A DNA stretch of 64,000 bases from Ga0077560 sp046330395 (GTDB lineage: Bacteria > Actinomycetota > Thermoleophilia > Miltoncostaeales > Miltoncostaeaceae): NCBI GenBank assembly GCA_046330395.1, contig JAXLSS010000014.1, positions 1-64,000 on the forward strand, given 5' to 3'. The notes beneath the pieces are model-generated. The model had not been told where the DNA came from. It was given only the letters and a program-made list of their open reading frames with translations, and did not search any database. Below, piece by piece: positions 9,378-17,406 of the stretch (its first letter is position 1; the number at the start of each line of letters is the position of its first letter). The translations under genes and the position numbers were made by a program.

Positions 9378-10589
9378 ATGACCGCCGCGCTCATCGTCGC
9401 CGTGATCGCCCTCGCCGCCCTGTGCGCCGCGCTCCTCGTGACCAGGAAACGTACGACGCCCGTCGTGGATGAGGTCGCACCACCGGTGGTTCGCGAGCCC
9501 GTGCCCACCGTCGCCGCCGGGGATGCGTTCGAGCTGCTGCCCGTGGCCGGGGTGGAGGTGGGGGGCGATCTGCGCATCGCCCACATCAACGCCGCCTTCC
9601 GCGGGCGCTTCCCGCACGTGCACGAGGGGCAGTTGCTGCTGGAGGGCTTCGGCGAGCACCGGCTGGTGGAGCAGGTGGCCGGCGCCATGGTGGGCGGCCA
9701 GCCGGTGGACTTCGAGGTGCGCCTGTTCACGGACGACCGCCGCACCTACCGGGTGCGGGTGGCGCCCGTGGCCGGGGATGGTGGGGCTCCCCACGCGCTG
9801 GTGTTCCTCACCGACCTCACCGACGCCATCGAGTACCAGGAGCTGCGCAGCCAGTTCGTGGCCAACGTGTCCCACGAGCTGCGCACGCCCATCACGGGGC
9901 TGCGGGGGCTGCTGGAGGCCTTGGACGACGAGGACATCGACACCGCAACGCGGCGCCGGTTCGCGGGCAGGGCCATCGCGGAGACCCAGCGCCTGGAGGC
10001 CCTGATCGCCGACATCCTGTTCCTGTCGGAGCTGGAGGCGGCCCCGGCCGGGGGCGCCGGGCAGGCCACCGACCTGCGCACCGCCGCGGGCACCGCCGTG
10101 GACGCCCTGGCGGCGTTGATCGACGAGGTCAACGCGGACGTGCAGATCACCGTGCCCGAGGTGCCTGTGCTGGTGCCGCTCACCGACCGCATGGCGGCCA
10201 CGGTGGCGCAGAACCTGCTGCAGAACGCGTTGAAATACGGTGGCGCACACGTGCGGGTGACCGTGGCGGTGGAGCGCGATCCCGATGAGGGCGTGGCCCG
10301 CCTGTCGGTGTCCGACGACGGGCCCGGGATCTCCGAGCGCCACCTGCCGCACATCTTCGAGCGCTTCTTCCGGGCCGACCCGTCACGGTCGAAGCGCATG
10401 GGCGGCACGGGCCTGGGCCTGTCCATCGTCAAGCACATCGCCGAGCACGTGGGCGGGCAGGCCACGGCCACCTCACGCGAGGGGTTCGGGGCCACCGTCG
10501 GGGTCGCGTTCCCCCTGGAACAGTCTCATCAACCGGCGGAAACCCAGCATGCGCCCGCGCCGCGGCATCGATCCGAGGCCAGCGGGTAA
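9378..10589 (+). CDS. PAS-containing sensor histidine kinase (PhoR-like)
   Basis: A 403-residue membrane-anchored kinase. One N-terminal helix (residues 3-22) is followed by a PAS-like domain (about 50-150), a HisKA domain with NVSHELRTPITG (phospho-acceptor His166) and a HATPase domain with N box NLLQNALKYGG, G1 DDGPGI, the FERFFR segment and G2 GGTGLGLSIV. The order matches PhoR-type kinases that sense through PAS and phosphorylate an OmpR-type regulator. No response-regulator gene is adjacent, so it is an orphan here. A 37-base gap precedes the aminotransferase gene, which it may simply neighbour. Confidence 0.93.
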   Translation: MTAALIVAVIALAALCAALLVTRKRTTPVVDEVAPPVVREPVPTVAAGDAFELLPVAGVEVGGDLRIAHINAAFRGRFPHVHEGQLLLEGFGEHRLVEQVAGAMVGGQPVDFEVRLFTDDRRTYRVRVAPVAGDGGAPHALVFLTDLTDAIEYQELRSQFVANVSHELRTPITGLRGLLEALDDEDIDTATRRRFAGRAIAETQRLEALIADILFLSELEAAPAGGAGQATDLRTAAGTAVDALAALIDEVNADVQITVPEVPVLVPLTDRMAATVAQNLLQNALKYGGAHVRVTVAVERDPDEGVARLSVSDDGPGISERHLPHIFERFFRADPSRSKRMGGTGLGLSIVKHIAEHVGGQATATSREGFGATVGVAFPLEQSHQPAETQHAPAPRHRSEASG

Positions 10590-10625
10590 ACTGGCCCCGG
10601 CCCGCCCTGGCTGAGGGCGCCGGCC

Positions 10626-11801
10626 ATGTGCACACCCCTCATCGCGGGCAGGCGGCCGGACATCGCCGCGGCCGCAGGGAGACCGCATCTGAGCGTTCCG
10701 CTGATGGACATCGGGGCCCAGTACGGGCCACTTCGCGCTGACATCGATCGCGCGATCGCAGACGTGTTGGACGGGGGCCGGTTCATACTGGGCCCCGAGG
10801 TTCGCGCCCTGGAGACCGAGGTCTCCGAGCGCATGGACGGGCGGCCGTGCGTTGGCGTGGCCAACGGCACCGACGCCCTGGTGATCGCCCTCAACGCCCT
10901 CGACATCGGACCGGGCGACGAGGTCATCACCACCCCGTACACCTTCTTCGCCACCGCGGAGGCCATCGCCCGCGTGGGCGCCACCCCGGTGTTCTGCGAC
11001 ATCCGCGCCGAGGACCACTGCATCGACCCCGCGCTGGTGGCCGAGCGCATCACCCCCCGCACCCGCGCCATCCTGCCGGTGCACATCTTCGGCCACCCGG
11101 CCGACATGACCCCCCTCAACGAGCTGGCGAAGGCCCACGACCTGGCCGTCATCGAGGACGCCGCCCAGGCATTCGGGGCCGCCGACGGCGAGCGCGCCGT
11201 GTGCGCCATGGGCGACCTGGCCACCCTCAGCTTCTTCCCCACCAAGAACCTTCCGGGCATCGGTGACGGCGGCATGGTGGTGTGCCGCACCGAGGAGCTG
11301 GCCGACCGCGTCCGGCGCCTGCGCTTTCATGGGTCCCGTGACAAGGTCGTGTTCGAGGAGGTGGGCTACAACTCGCGTCTCGACGAGCTGCAGGCCGCCG
11401 TCATCCGCATCTTCCTGCGCCACGTGGACGCCTGGAACGACGGCCGTCGTGCCGCCGCCGACGCCTACCGCGACGTCGGGCTGGGGGAGGTCATGACCCT
11501 CCCCGCCGAGCGCGCCGGGGCGCGGCACATCTACCACCTGTACATGGCGCGCCACCAGGACCGGCCGGCGGTGCAGGAGGCGCTGGCGAAGGCCGACGTG
11601 GCCTCGGCCATCTACTACGGCATCCCCATGCACCTGCAGCCGGTGTTCGCGCACCTGGGGTACTCCAAGGGCGACCTGCCCGTGGCGGAGGCCTGCGCCG
11701 AGTCGGCGCTGGCGCTGCCCATGCACCCCCACCTGTCGCGCGAGGACGTCGCGCGCGTGGTGGAGGCCCTCGCCGGCGTGCCGGAGGGTCGCATCGGGTG
11801 A
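10626..11801 (+). CDS. DegT/DnrJ/EryC1/StrS-family sugar aminotransferase
   Basis: A 391-residue PLP enzyme that transfers an amino group to a keto-sugar nucleotide. Visible are the N-terminal VPLMDIGAQYGPL, the cofactor-site segment GVANGTDALVIAL, the DAAQAFGA aspartate region and the PLP lysine in FFPTKNLPGIGDGG. The first 25 residues exceed what homologues usually have, and no strong ribosome site precedes ATG 10626, so translation may start further in. It overlaps the DUF354 gene by 4 bases (GTGA), which in turn overlaps the sugar-nucleotide dehydratase gene. Together they suggest synthesis of a 4-amino-4,6-dideoxy sugar for a surface glycan. Confidence 0.92.
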   Translation: MCTPLIAGRRPDIAAAAGRPHLSVPLMDIGAQYGPLRADIDRAIADVLDGGRFILGPEVRALETEVSERMDGRPCVGVANGTDALVIALNALDIGPGDEVITTPYTFFATAEAIARVGATPVFCDIRAEDHCIDPALVAERITPRTRAILPVHIFGHPADMTPLNELAKAHDLAVIEDAAQAFGAADGERAVCAMGDLATLSFFPTKNLPGIGDGGMVVCRTEELADRVRRLRFHGSRDKVVFEEVGYNSRLDELQAAVIRIFLRHVDAWNDGRRAAADAYRDVGLGEVMTLPAERAGARHIYHLYMARHQDRPAVQEALAKADVASAIYYGIPMHLQPVFAHLGYSKGDLPVAEACAESALALPMHPHLSREDVARVVEALAGVPEGRIG

Positions 11802-12868
11802 ACGTGGCGGTGGACACCCCCGGCACCGCGCGTCCCGAGGCCCGCGCCGAGGGCACCCTCTCCATCTGGCTGGACCTCACCAACTCCCCGCACGTGGTGA
11901 TCTTCCGTCCGCTCATCGAGCGTCTGCGCGCGCGCGGGCACGAGGTCACGGTCACCGCACGTGACTTCGCCCAGACGCTGGGGCTGCTGGATCGGTACGG
12001 CATCCCGCATCGGGTGTTCGGCGCGCACGGCGGGGCGGGCCGGCTGGGCAAGGCGCGGGCCATGGGCGCGCGCAGCGGCCAGCTCATCCGCTTCGCGCGG
12101 CGCAACGACTTCGACCTGGCCATCGGGCACGGCAGCACCGACCAGCCGCTCGCCGCCCGGGCCGCGGGCGTGCCGCAGGTGACGATGTTCGATTACGAGT
12201 ACGCCGCCGCCATGCACCACTGGAACGGCCGCCTGGCCAGCCGCGTGCTGGTGCCCGCGGCCATCCCGGAGTCGGCGCTGCGCCGCTACGGCATCCGGTC
12301 GCCGAAGCTGGTGCGGTACCCCGGGCTCAAGGAGGAGTACTACCTGGCGGACCACCGCACCGACGACGGGGTGCTGGCCGAGCTGGGCCTGGACCCCGCC
12401 AAGGTGCTGGCCGTGCTGCGGCCCCCGCCGGAGGTCACCCTGTACCACCGGGGCCTGTCCGGCGAGGTGTTCAGCGCGGTCCTGGACCGGCTGCTGGACG
12501 ACCCCGGCGTGCAGACCGTGGTGCTGCCCCGCACGGCCGACCAGCGCGAGCAGCTGCGCGACCGCCCGGCCATCGTGCCGCAGCACCCCGTAGACGGGCC
12601 CAGCCTCATCGCCTGCGCCGACCTGGTGATCAGCGCGGGCGGCACCATGAACCGCGAGGCGGCCGCCCTGGGCGTGCCCGCCTACAGTCCCTTCGCCGGG
12701 CGCCTGGGCGCCGTGGATCGCGCCCTCATCGCCGATGGCCGCCTCATCCGGCTGGACCGCCCGGAGGACGTAGAGTTGCAACGCCGAGAGCGCACGCAGG
12801 CCCCGCCGTTGCGCGACCCCGAGTTCCTGATCGACCTGATGCTCGCGCCCGCGGAGGTGTCCCGATGA
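11798..12868 (+). CDS. DUF354 domain-containing, glycosyltransferase-like protein
   Basis: A 356-residue protein with a GT-B-like two-domain layout. The N-terminal half starts IWLDLTNSPHVVIFRPLIERL, the typical DUF354 opening, and the C-terminal half holds ADLVISAGGTMNREAAALG, the nucleotide-sugar-binding type of loop. DUF354 proteins resemble UDP-GlcNAc 2-epimerases and MurG-like glycosyltransferases, but their reaction is not established. The GTG start overlaps the aminotransferase stop, and the gene itself ends in ATGA with the dehydratase. Placement between two sugar-nucleotide enzymes supports a role in the same glycan pathway. Confidence 0.85.
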   Translation: MNVAVDTPGTARPEARAEGTLSIWLDLTNSPHVVIFRPLIERLRARGHEVTVTARDFAQTLGLLDRYGIPHRVFGAHGGAGRLGKARAMGARSGQLIRFARRNDFDLAIGHGSTDQPLAARAAGVPQVTMFDYEYAAAMHHWNGRLASRVLVPAAIPESALRRYGIRSPKLVRYPGLKEEYYLADHRTDDGVLAELGLDPAKVLAVLRPPPEVTLYHRGLSGEVFSAVLDRLLDDPGVQTVVLPRTADQREQLRDRPAIVPQHPVDGPSLIACADLVISAGGTMNREAAALGVPAYSPFAGRLGAVDRALIADGRLIRLDRPEDVELQRRERTQAPPLRDPEFLIDLMLAPAEVSR

Positions 12869-14793
12869 CCGGCGGTAGGCTCACCCAGACCGGCTGGGCG
12901 GTTCGCGCCCTGGCCCACCGCCTGGGACAGGCCGTGGTGGACGCGGGGCTGGTGCTCGTGGCCTACTGGCTGGCGTTCCAGCTGCGCTTCGACTGGGACG
13001 TCACCCACAAGTTCACCAAGGTGTTCGACGCCACGTGGCCCATCGTGGTGGGCGTCACGCTGTTGGTGTTCCTGGGCTTCCGCTTCTACACCAAGTGGTG
13101 GCGCTTCACGAACCTGCGTGACCTGCAGGCCATCGTGATGGCGTGCGTGCTGTCGGGCCTCATCGTGACCACCCTGTTCTCGCTGTGGCGCCCCGAGCAC
13201 GTGGCGGCCATCCCGCGCGGCGTGCTGGTGACCCACCCGCTGCTGCTCATCGTGCTGGTGGGCGGCGCGCGTTTCCTGGTGCGCAGCGTCATCGAACGCC
13301 CCGGCCGGGCGCGGCTGGTGGCCTCCGGCAAACGCGCCCTCATCTGCGGTGCCGGCGACGCCGGTGTGACCCTGGTGCGCGAGATGCTGCGCCACCGCTC
13401 CTTCGGGTACAGCCCGGTGGGGCTCATCGACGACGACCCGCGCAAGCGGGGGATGCGCGTGATGGGCGTCAAGACCCGCGGCACCCGCCAGGACCTGCCG
13501 CACCTGCTGCGCGAACAGCGCGTGGACGAGGTCATCATCGCCATGCCCTCCGCGCCGGGCCCGGTGCGCCGCGAGATCGCCGAGATGTGTCGCAAGGCGG
13601 GGGTGCGCTGCACCACGCTGCCCAGCCTCCCCGAGCTCATCAACGGCGATGTCACCGTGCGGCAGCTGCGCCAGGTGCAGGTGGAGGACGTGCTGGGCCG
13701 CGCCCCCGTGGAGATCGACCTGGCCAAGGTGGCCCGCTACCTCAACGGCAAGACGGTGATGGTGACCGGCGCCGGCGGGTCCATCGGCAGCGAGCTGTGC
13801 CGGCAGGTGGCCCAGCTGGGCGCCCGGCGGCTGGTGATGATCGACCACGCCGAGAACAACCTGTTCCAGATCGACCTGGAGCTGCGCGAACGCGGGTTCA
13901 CCAACCTGGTGCCGGTGATCGGCGACTGCAAGGACGAGCCGTCCATGACCCGGGCCTTCGAGGAGCACCGGCCCGCCATCGTGTTCCACGCGGCCGCCTA
14001 CAAGCACGTGCCCATGATGGAGCTCAACCCGCTGCAGGCCGTGGCCAACAACACCCTGGCCACCGAGCTGATGGCCAACCTGGCCGAGCAGTTCGGGGTG
14101 GAGCGCTTCTGCCTGGTGTCCACCGACAAGGCCGTGGAACCCAAGACGGTGATGGGCGCCTGCAAGGCCCTGGCCGAGCGCGTCATCGAGGAGCGCACCG
14201 CGTCCTCCTCGCGCACCCGCTTCGCCGCGGTGCGCTTCGGCAACGTGCTGGGCAGCTCCGGGTCGGTGCTGCCCATCTTCCGGCGCCAGATCGCCGCCGG
14301 CGGGCCGGTCACGGTGACCCACGCCGAGATGACCCGCTTCTTCATGACCATCCCCGAGGCCGTGCAGCTGATCATCGAGGCCACGGGCATCGCCGACGGT
14401 GGTGACATCTTCGTGCTTGACATGGGTGAGCCCGTGCGGATCCTGGACCTTGCCCACCGCATGATCGAGCTGTCGGGCCATGAACCGGGCCGCGACATCC
14501 AGGTGGAGATCGTGGGCATTCGTCCCGGTGAAAAGCTGCACGAGGAGCTGTTCAATGTGGACGAGGAGGTGCGCCCCACCCGCTACGGCAAGGTGATGCG
14601 CGCCACGCGGCAGCCGCTTCCGCCCGCCCTTCTTCACGACGGACTTCGCGACCTCCGCAGGCGCGTGGGCAACCGCAACGAGGTGGGGCTCAACGCCGCC
14701 CTCGCCACAACGCTGGGCATCGGCAGGGATGGCCTGGTGGACAGCGAAACCACCACCGCACCACCGCGCGTCTCAGGGGGACAACCCACATGA
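12865..14793 (+). CDS. Membrane-bound nucleoside-diphosphate-sugar 4,6-dehydratase/epimerase (CapD/WbpM/FlaA1 long form)
   Basis: A 642-residue protein with about four N-terminal membrane helices (residues 15-125), a Rossmann CoA-binding-like domain (about 150-260, LICGAGDAGVTLVREML) and an SDR catalytic domain from about 295. That domain shows the NAD motif VTGAGGSIGSELC, HAAAYKHVPMME and STDKAVEPKTVMGACK, typical of UDP-GlcNAc 4,6-dehydratases such as WbpM and PglF. These make the 4-keto-6-deoxy sugar that a DegT-type aminotransferase then aminates, and one lies two genes upstream. The ATG overlaps the DUF354 stop, and the 3' end overlaps the next gene by 4 bases. Confidence 0.93.
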   Translation: MTGGRLTQTGWAVRALAHRLGQAVVDAGLVLVAYWLAFQLRFDWDVTHKFTKVFDATWPIVVGVTLLVFLGFRFYTKWWRFTNLRDLQAIVMACVLSGLIVTTLFSLWRPEHVAAIPRGVLVTHPLLLIVLVGGARFLVRSVIERPGRARLVASGKRALICGAGDAGVTLVREMLRHRSFGYSPVGLIDDDPRKRGMRVMGVKTRGTRQDLPHLLREQRVDEVIIAMPSAPGPVRREIAEMCRKAGVRCTTLPSLPELINGDVTVRQLRQVQVEDVLGRAPVEIDLAKVARYLNGKTVMVTGAGGSIGSELCRQVAQLGARRLVMIDHAENNLFQIDLELRERGFTNLVPVIGDCKDEPSMTRAFEEHRPAIVFHAAAYKHVPMMELNPLQAVANNTLATELMANLAEQFGVERFCLVSTDKAVEPKTVMGACKALAERVIEERTASSSRTRFAAVRFGNVLGSSGSVLPIFRRQIAAGGPVTVTHAEMTRFFMTIPEAVQLIIEATGIADGGDIFVLDMGEPVRILDLAHRMIELSGHEPGRDIQVEIVGIRPGEKLHEELFNVDEEVRPTRYGKVMRATRQPLPPALLHDGLRDLRRRVGNRNEVGLNAALATTLGIGRDGLVDSETTTAPPRVSGGQPT

Positions 14794-15005
14794 CCACGCT
14801 CATCGCACCCGCAACAGCATCCGAACTGCCCGAGGGGTCCACGCCGGCCCGCGCCGACGGGCTGCTCGTGGGCGTGCAACGCCCCTGCCCCGACCATGAC
14901 GCGCCCCGCTGCGCCTGCGTGGGCAGCACCTCCGACGGGCACATGGTGTTCTGGTGCCCCGCAGGAGCCCATCACTTCAGCGCGCACCCCCGCGCTCGCG
15001 CCTGA
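14790..15005 (+). CDS. Cys/His-rich mini-protein coupled to dehydratase
   Basis: A 71-residue protein whose ATG overlaps the dehydratase stop (ATGA), so translation is probably coupled. It contains four Cys and several His in a possible metal-binding pattern: CPDHDAPRCAC, then HMVFWCPAGAHHF. There is no signal peptide. I know no family for it. A zinc-stabilised accessory protein is the simplest reading. The next gene begins 27 bases later. Confidence 0.55.
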   Translation: MTTLIAPATASELPEGSTPARADGLLVGVQRPCPDHDAPRCACVGSTSDGHMVFWCPAGAHHFSAHPRARA

Positions 15006-15032
15006 GCGAGGTTCACCCGGAGGTTTCGTCGC

Positions 15033-16538
15033 GTGGCACCCGCCGATCTGCGTGACAGCCTCCGGGCGGCCGTCGCCTCGCTGGGCGGCGGCGGCGAGAG
15101 CGTGGTGGTGGCCGGTGCCGACGACCTGGCCATCATCGCGGTGAACCCGGCCGCCCAGGAACTGCTGGGCGACGCGGACTGGGCCGGGCACACCCTGGAA
15201 TGGCTGTTCCCCGACGTGGGCGCCGGGGAGCTGCGCACCCGCATCGAGGCGCTCACCAGGCACGGTGGCAAGTCGATGGGGATCACCGCGCGGCCGCGCT
15301 GGGAGTCGGAGGGCGGCGCCAACGTGCCGGTGCGCCTGGACGTGGTGCGGCGTGACGAGGTGCCGCTGGTGGTGGTGTTCATCCGCGACTCCCCCGAGGA
15401 GCGGGCGCTGCGGCCCACCACCGACGCCATCTCGCCGCTGGCCGAGCTGCCCGACCGGGCGTCGCTGCTGGCCGAGCTGGACATCGAGGTTCGCCGGGCG
15501 TTCCGCCACCGGCGCGGCCTGGCCATCGTGCACGTGCGGTTGCGCATGGCCGGGGTGCCGGAGGCCGAGCAGGAGGCGCTGGTGCTGGACGCCGCCCGCC
15601 GGCTGCGGGAGTCGGTGCGCGGCGAGGAGACCCTGGGGCGCAGTGGGCCCGACGGCTTCGCCTGGATCCTGCACGAGGCCACCGCGCAGGGCGCGCGCAC
15701 GGCCGCGGAGCGGGCGCGGCGGGTGGCGCAGGGGCCCCGATCCGGCGCGGCGGCCGTGAGCGTGGGCGTGGCGGCCCTGGTGCGCGGTGACGGGGCGGCC
15801 GACCTGCTGCGCCGGGCGGAGCTGGACACGCAGGTGGACCCCGGCCCCAGCCGCCGCGCGGGACGCGGGGCCAGCGGTCTCAACGCGGAGGCCGAGCGGC
15901 TGCTGCGCGCCGCCATCGGGGGTGATGCCCGCTCGGTGGTGGAGATCGTGCGCGCGTGCATGGACGAGCGCGGTCATGTGGCCGCATACGACGAGGTGCT
16001 GCACCCGGTGATGCGCCGCCTGGTGCGCGGCGGGGCGTCCGAGCCGGTGCGGCCCCCCGAGGAGCACCGGGCCGCGGCCCTGCTGGAGTGGGCCGTCATG
16101 CGCCGCCACCGGGTGTACCCGCAGCCGGACGCGCCGGTGGCCGTGGTGATGCCCATGGGCGTGGAGGCGCGCAGGGTGGCCGCCGCGGCCGCCGCCGACG
16201 GCGCGGCACGCGCAGGGTGGGCGCCCATCACCCTGGAGGTGCCCCCGGCCTCGGACGTCACCACCCCCATCGCCGGGCTGGAGGGCGGCGCGGTGATCCT
16301 GGTGCTGGGCGACGACTCGGATCTGCTGGAGGTGGCCCACATCATCGAGGACGCCCGCGAGGCCCTCCCCGGCGTGCAGCTGCTGGTGTTCGGCACGCCC
16401 GGCGGCATCCTGCGGCGCTGGACGCCGCCGCCCCCGGCGCGGGCCGTGCCCACCACCGCGGGGCTGGTGGCCGCCCTGGAGGGCGCCGGGCGAGGCACCG
16501 CCTCGGGTGGTGGCGGCCGCGCCGAGCGCAGGAGATGA
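15033..16538 (+). CDS. PAS / degenerate GGDEF / B12-binding-like multidomain regulator
   Basis: A 501-residue cytoplasmic protein. Residues 1-120 look like a PAS domain (DDLAIIAVNPAAQELLG). Residues about 140-270 resemble a GGDEF domain, but the signature is replaced by GRSGPDGFAWIL with SVGVAALVRG following, so diguanylate cyclase activity is unlikely. From about 290 a helical bundle (AAIGGDARSVVEIVRAC, then YDEVLHPVMRRL) and a Rossmann-like part (VAVVMPMGVEARRVAA, VILVLGDDSD) resemble the cobalamin-binding module of sensory regulators. The DxHxxG motif of base-off B12 binding is absent. GGAGG precedes the GTG start by about 9 bases. A ligand-sensing role is inferred. Confidence 0.65.
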   Translation: MAPADLRDSLRAAVASLGGGGESVVVAGADDLAIIAVNPAAQELLGDADWAGHTLEWLFPDVGAGELRTRIEALTRHGGKSMGITARPRWESEGGANVPVRLDVVRRDEVPLVVVFIRDSPEERALRPTTDAISPLAELPDRASLLAELDIEVRRAFRHRRGLAIVHVRLRMAGVPEAEQEALVLDAARRLRESVRGEETLGRSGPDGFAWILHEATAQGARTAAERARRVAQGPRSGAAAVSVGVAALVRGDGAADLLRRAELDTQVDPGPSRRAGRGASGLNAEAERLLRAAIGGDARSVVEIVRACMDERGHVAAYDEVLHPVMRRLVRGGASEPVRPPEEHRAAALLEWAVMRRHRVYPQPDAPVAVVMPMGVEARRVAAAAAADGAARAGWAPITLEVPPASDVTTPIAGLEGGAVILVLGDDSDLLEVAHIIEDAREALPGVQLLVFGTPGGILRRWTPPPPARAVPTTAGLVAALEGAGRGTASGGGGRAERRR

Positions 16539-16570
16539 TGGGCGCTCGGCCAGAGACGAGGGGGAGCACC

Positions 16571-17089
16571 ATGCGCCGGTTCGTGCGACACGGGGCGATC
16601 GTGGGGGTGGCGGTGGCGGCCTGCGGCGCGCTGCCCGCCATGGCCGCGGCGCCGGCGCGCCTGCGCTTCACGGGCATCGGGCCACTGAAGGTGGGCATGA
16701 CCCTGGCGCACGCCCGGGCCACCGGGTGGATCGCCCATCCCACCAACGGCTGTGAGCTGGCCGCGCCGCGCCCGGTGGTGTACCGCTTGGACGGCAGGCG
16801 GGCGCCGGCCGGGCTGTCCGGGGAAGTCCAGTTCGACTCCGGCAGGCTCAGCCTGGTGGTGGTGAGCGCCGGTGCCCGTACGGCCCTGGGCACCCAGGCA
16901 GGCACGCCGTGGCGCACCATGGTGCGCCGCTACAGTGCCGCCGGCTTCACGGTGACGGCGAAGTTCGACACCACGTTCCAGCAGCGGTTCGTGGACGTCT
17001 CACGCCGTGGCCACCTCATGTTGCAGGCCACCACCAAGGGGCGGCTGGTGGCCGACCTGGCGGTGCCCAACCTGGCGTTCTGCGAGTAG
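16571..17089 (+). CDS. Secreted hypothetical protein
   Basis: A 172-residue protein with a clean signal peptide (MRRFVRHGAIVGVAVAACGALPAMAAAP). The mature part starts LRFTGIGPLKVGMTLAHARATGW, a pattern seen in small exported actinobacterial proteins whose two-strand, one-helix unit precedes a Cys. Two mature Cys (in NGCEL and the final FCE) could form a disulphide. A Gly/Ala-rich ribosome site (GAGGGGGAG) precedes ATG 16571. Function unknown. Confidence 0.7.
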   Translation: MRRFVRHGAIVGVAVAACGALPAMAAAPARLRFTGIGPLKVGMTLAHARATGWIAHPTNGCELAAPRPVVYRLDGRRAPAGLSGEVQFDSGRLSLVVVSAGARTALGTQAGTPWRTMVRRYSAAGFTVTAKFDTTFQQRFVDVSRRGHLMLQATTKGRLVADLAVPNLAFCE

Positions 17090-17100
17090 GCCCCGGGGGG

Positions 17101-17406
17101 TCAGTCCGCGGCCCAGGTGGTGGACCACGCCTCCAGCTCGGCGATCAAGCGGGCCAGGGCGTGCCCCTTCGGGGTGAGCCGGTACTCGGCACCGCCGGAG
17201 GCCAGCTCCAGGCGCTCCATGATCCCGGCGGCCTCCAGCTCCCGCAGCCGCTCCGCCAGCAGCCGCGCGGACAGCCCGTCAACGCGGTGCCGGATGTGGG
17301 TGAAGCGGGCGGGACCGTCCAGCGTCACGCGGATCACCGCCGCGCTCCAGCGGCGGCCGACGAGCTCGGCCGCACGCTGGTAGCGGGGACAGACGGGGTC
17401 GTCCAT
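17101..17406 (-). CDS. HxlR-family winged-helix transcriptional regulator
   Basis: A 101-residue HxlR/MarR-like DNA-binding protein. Typical features are CPRYQRAAELVGRRW near the N-terminus, a recognition region (FTHIRHRVDGLSARLLAERLREL) and the wing (EYRLTPKGHAL). HxlR proteins often respond to electrophiles or redox stress through an N-terminal Cys; Cys6 is present. The ATG shares one base with the Lon stop (TGATG), so the regulator is translated behind Lon. No other gene lies downstream on this strand. Confidence 0.9.
   Translation of the reverse strand: MDDPVCPRYQRAAELVGRRWSAAVIRVTLDGPARFTHIRHRVDGLSARLLAERLRELEAAGIMERLELASGGAEYRLTPKGHALARLIAELEAWSTTWAAD

Noticed and set aside
9190..9381. 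A possible small lipoprotein with AAAGC lipobox-like motif upstream of the sensor kinase
   Set aside because: Its N-terminus is not basic and hydrophobic in the right order, the frame overlaps the kinase start, and the cysteine context could be chance.
12682..14637. A 651-codon minus-strand open frame opposite the dehydratase gene
   Set aside because: It is His/Gln/Gly-rich nonsense typical of the antisense of GC-rich genes; the plus-strand protein has clear family motifs.
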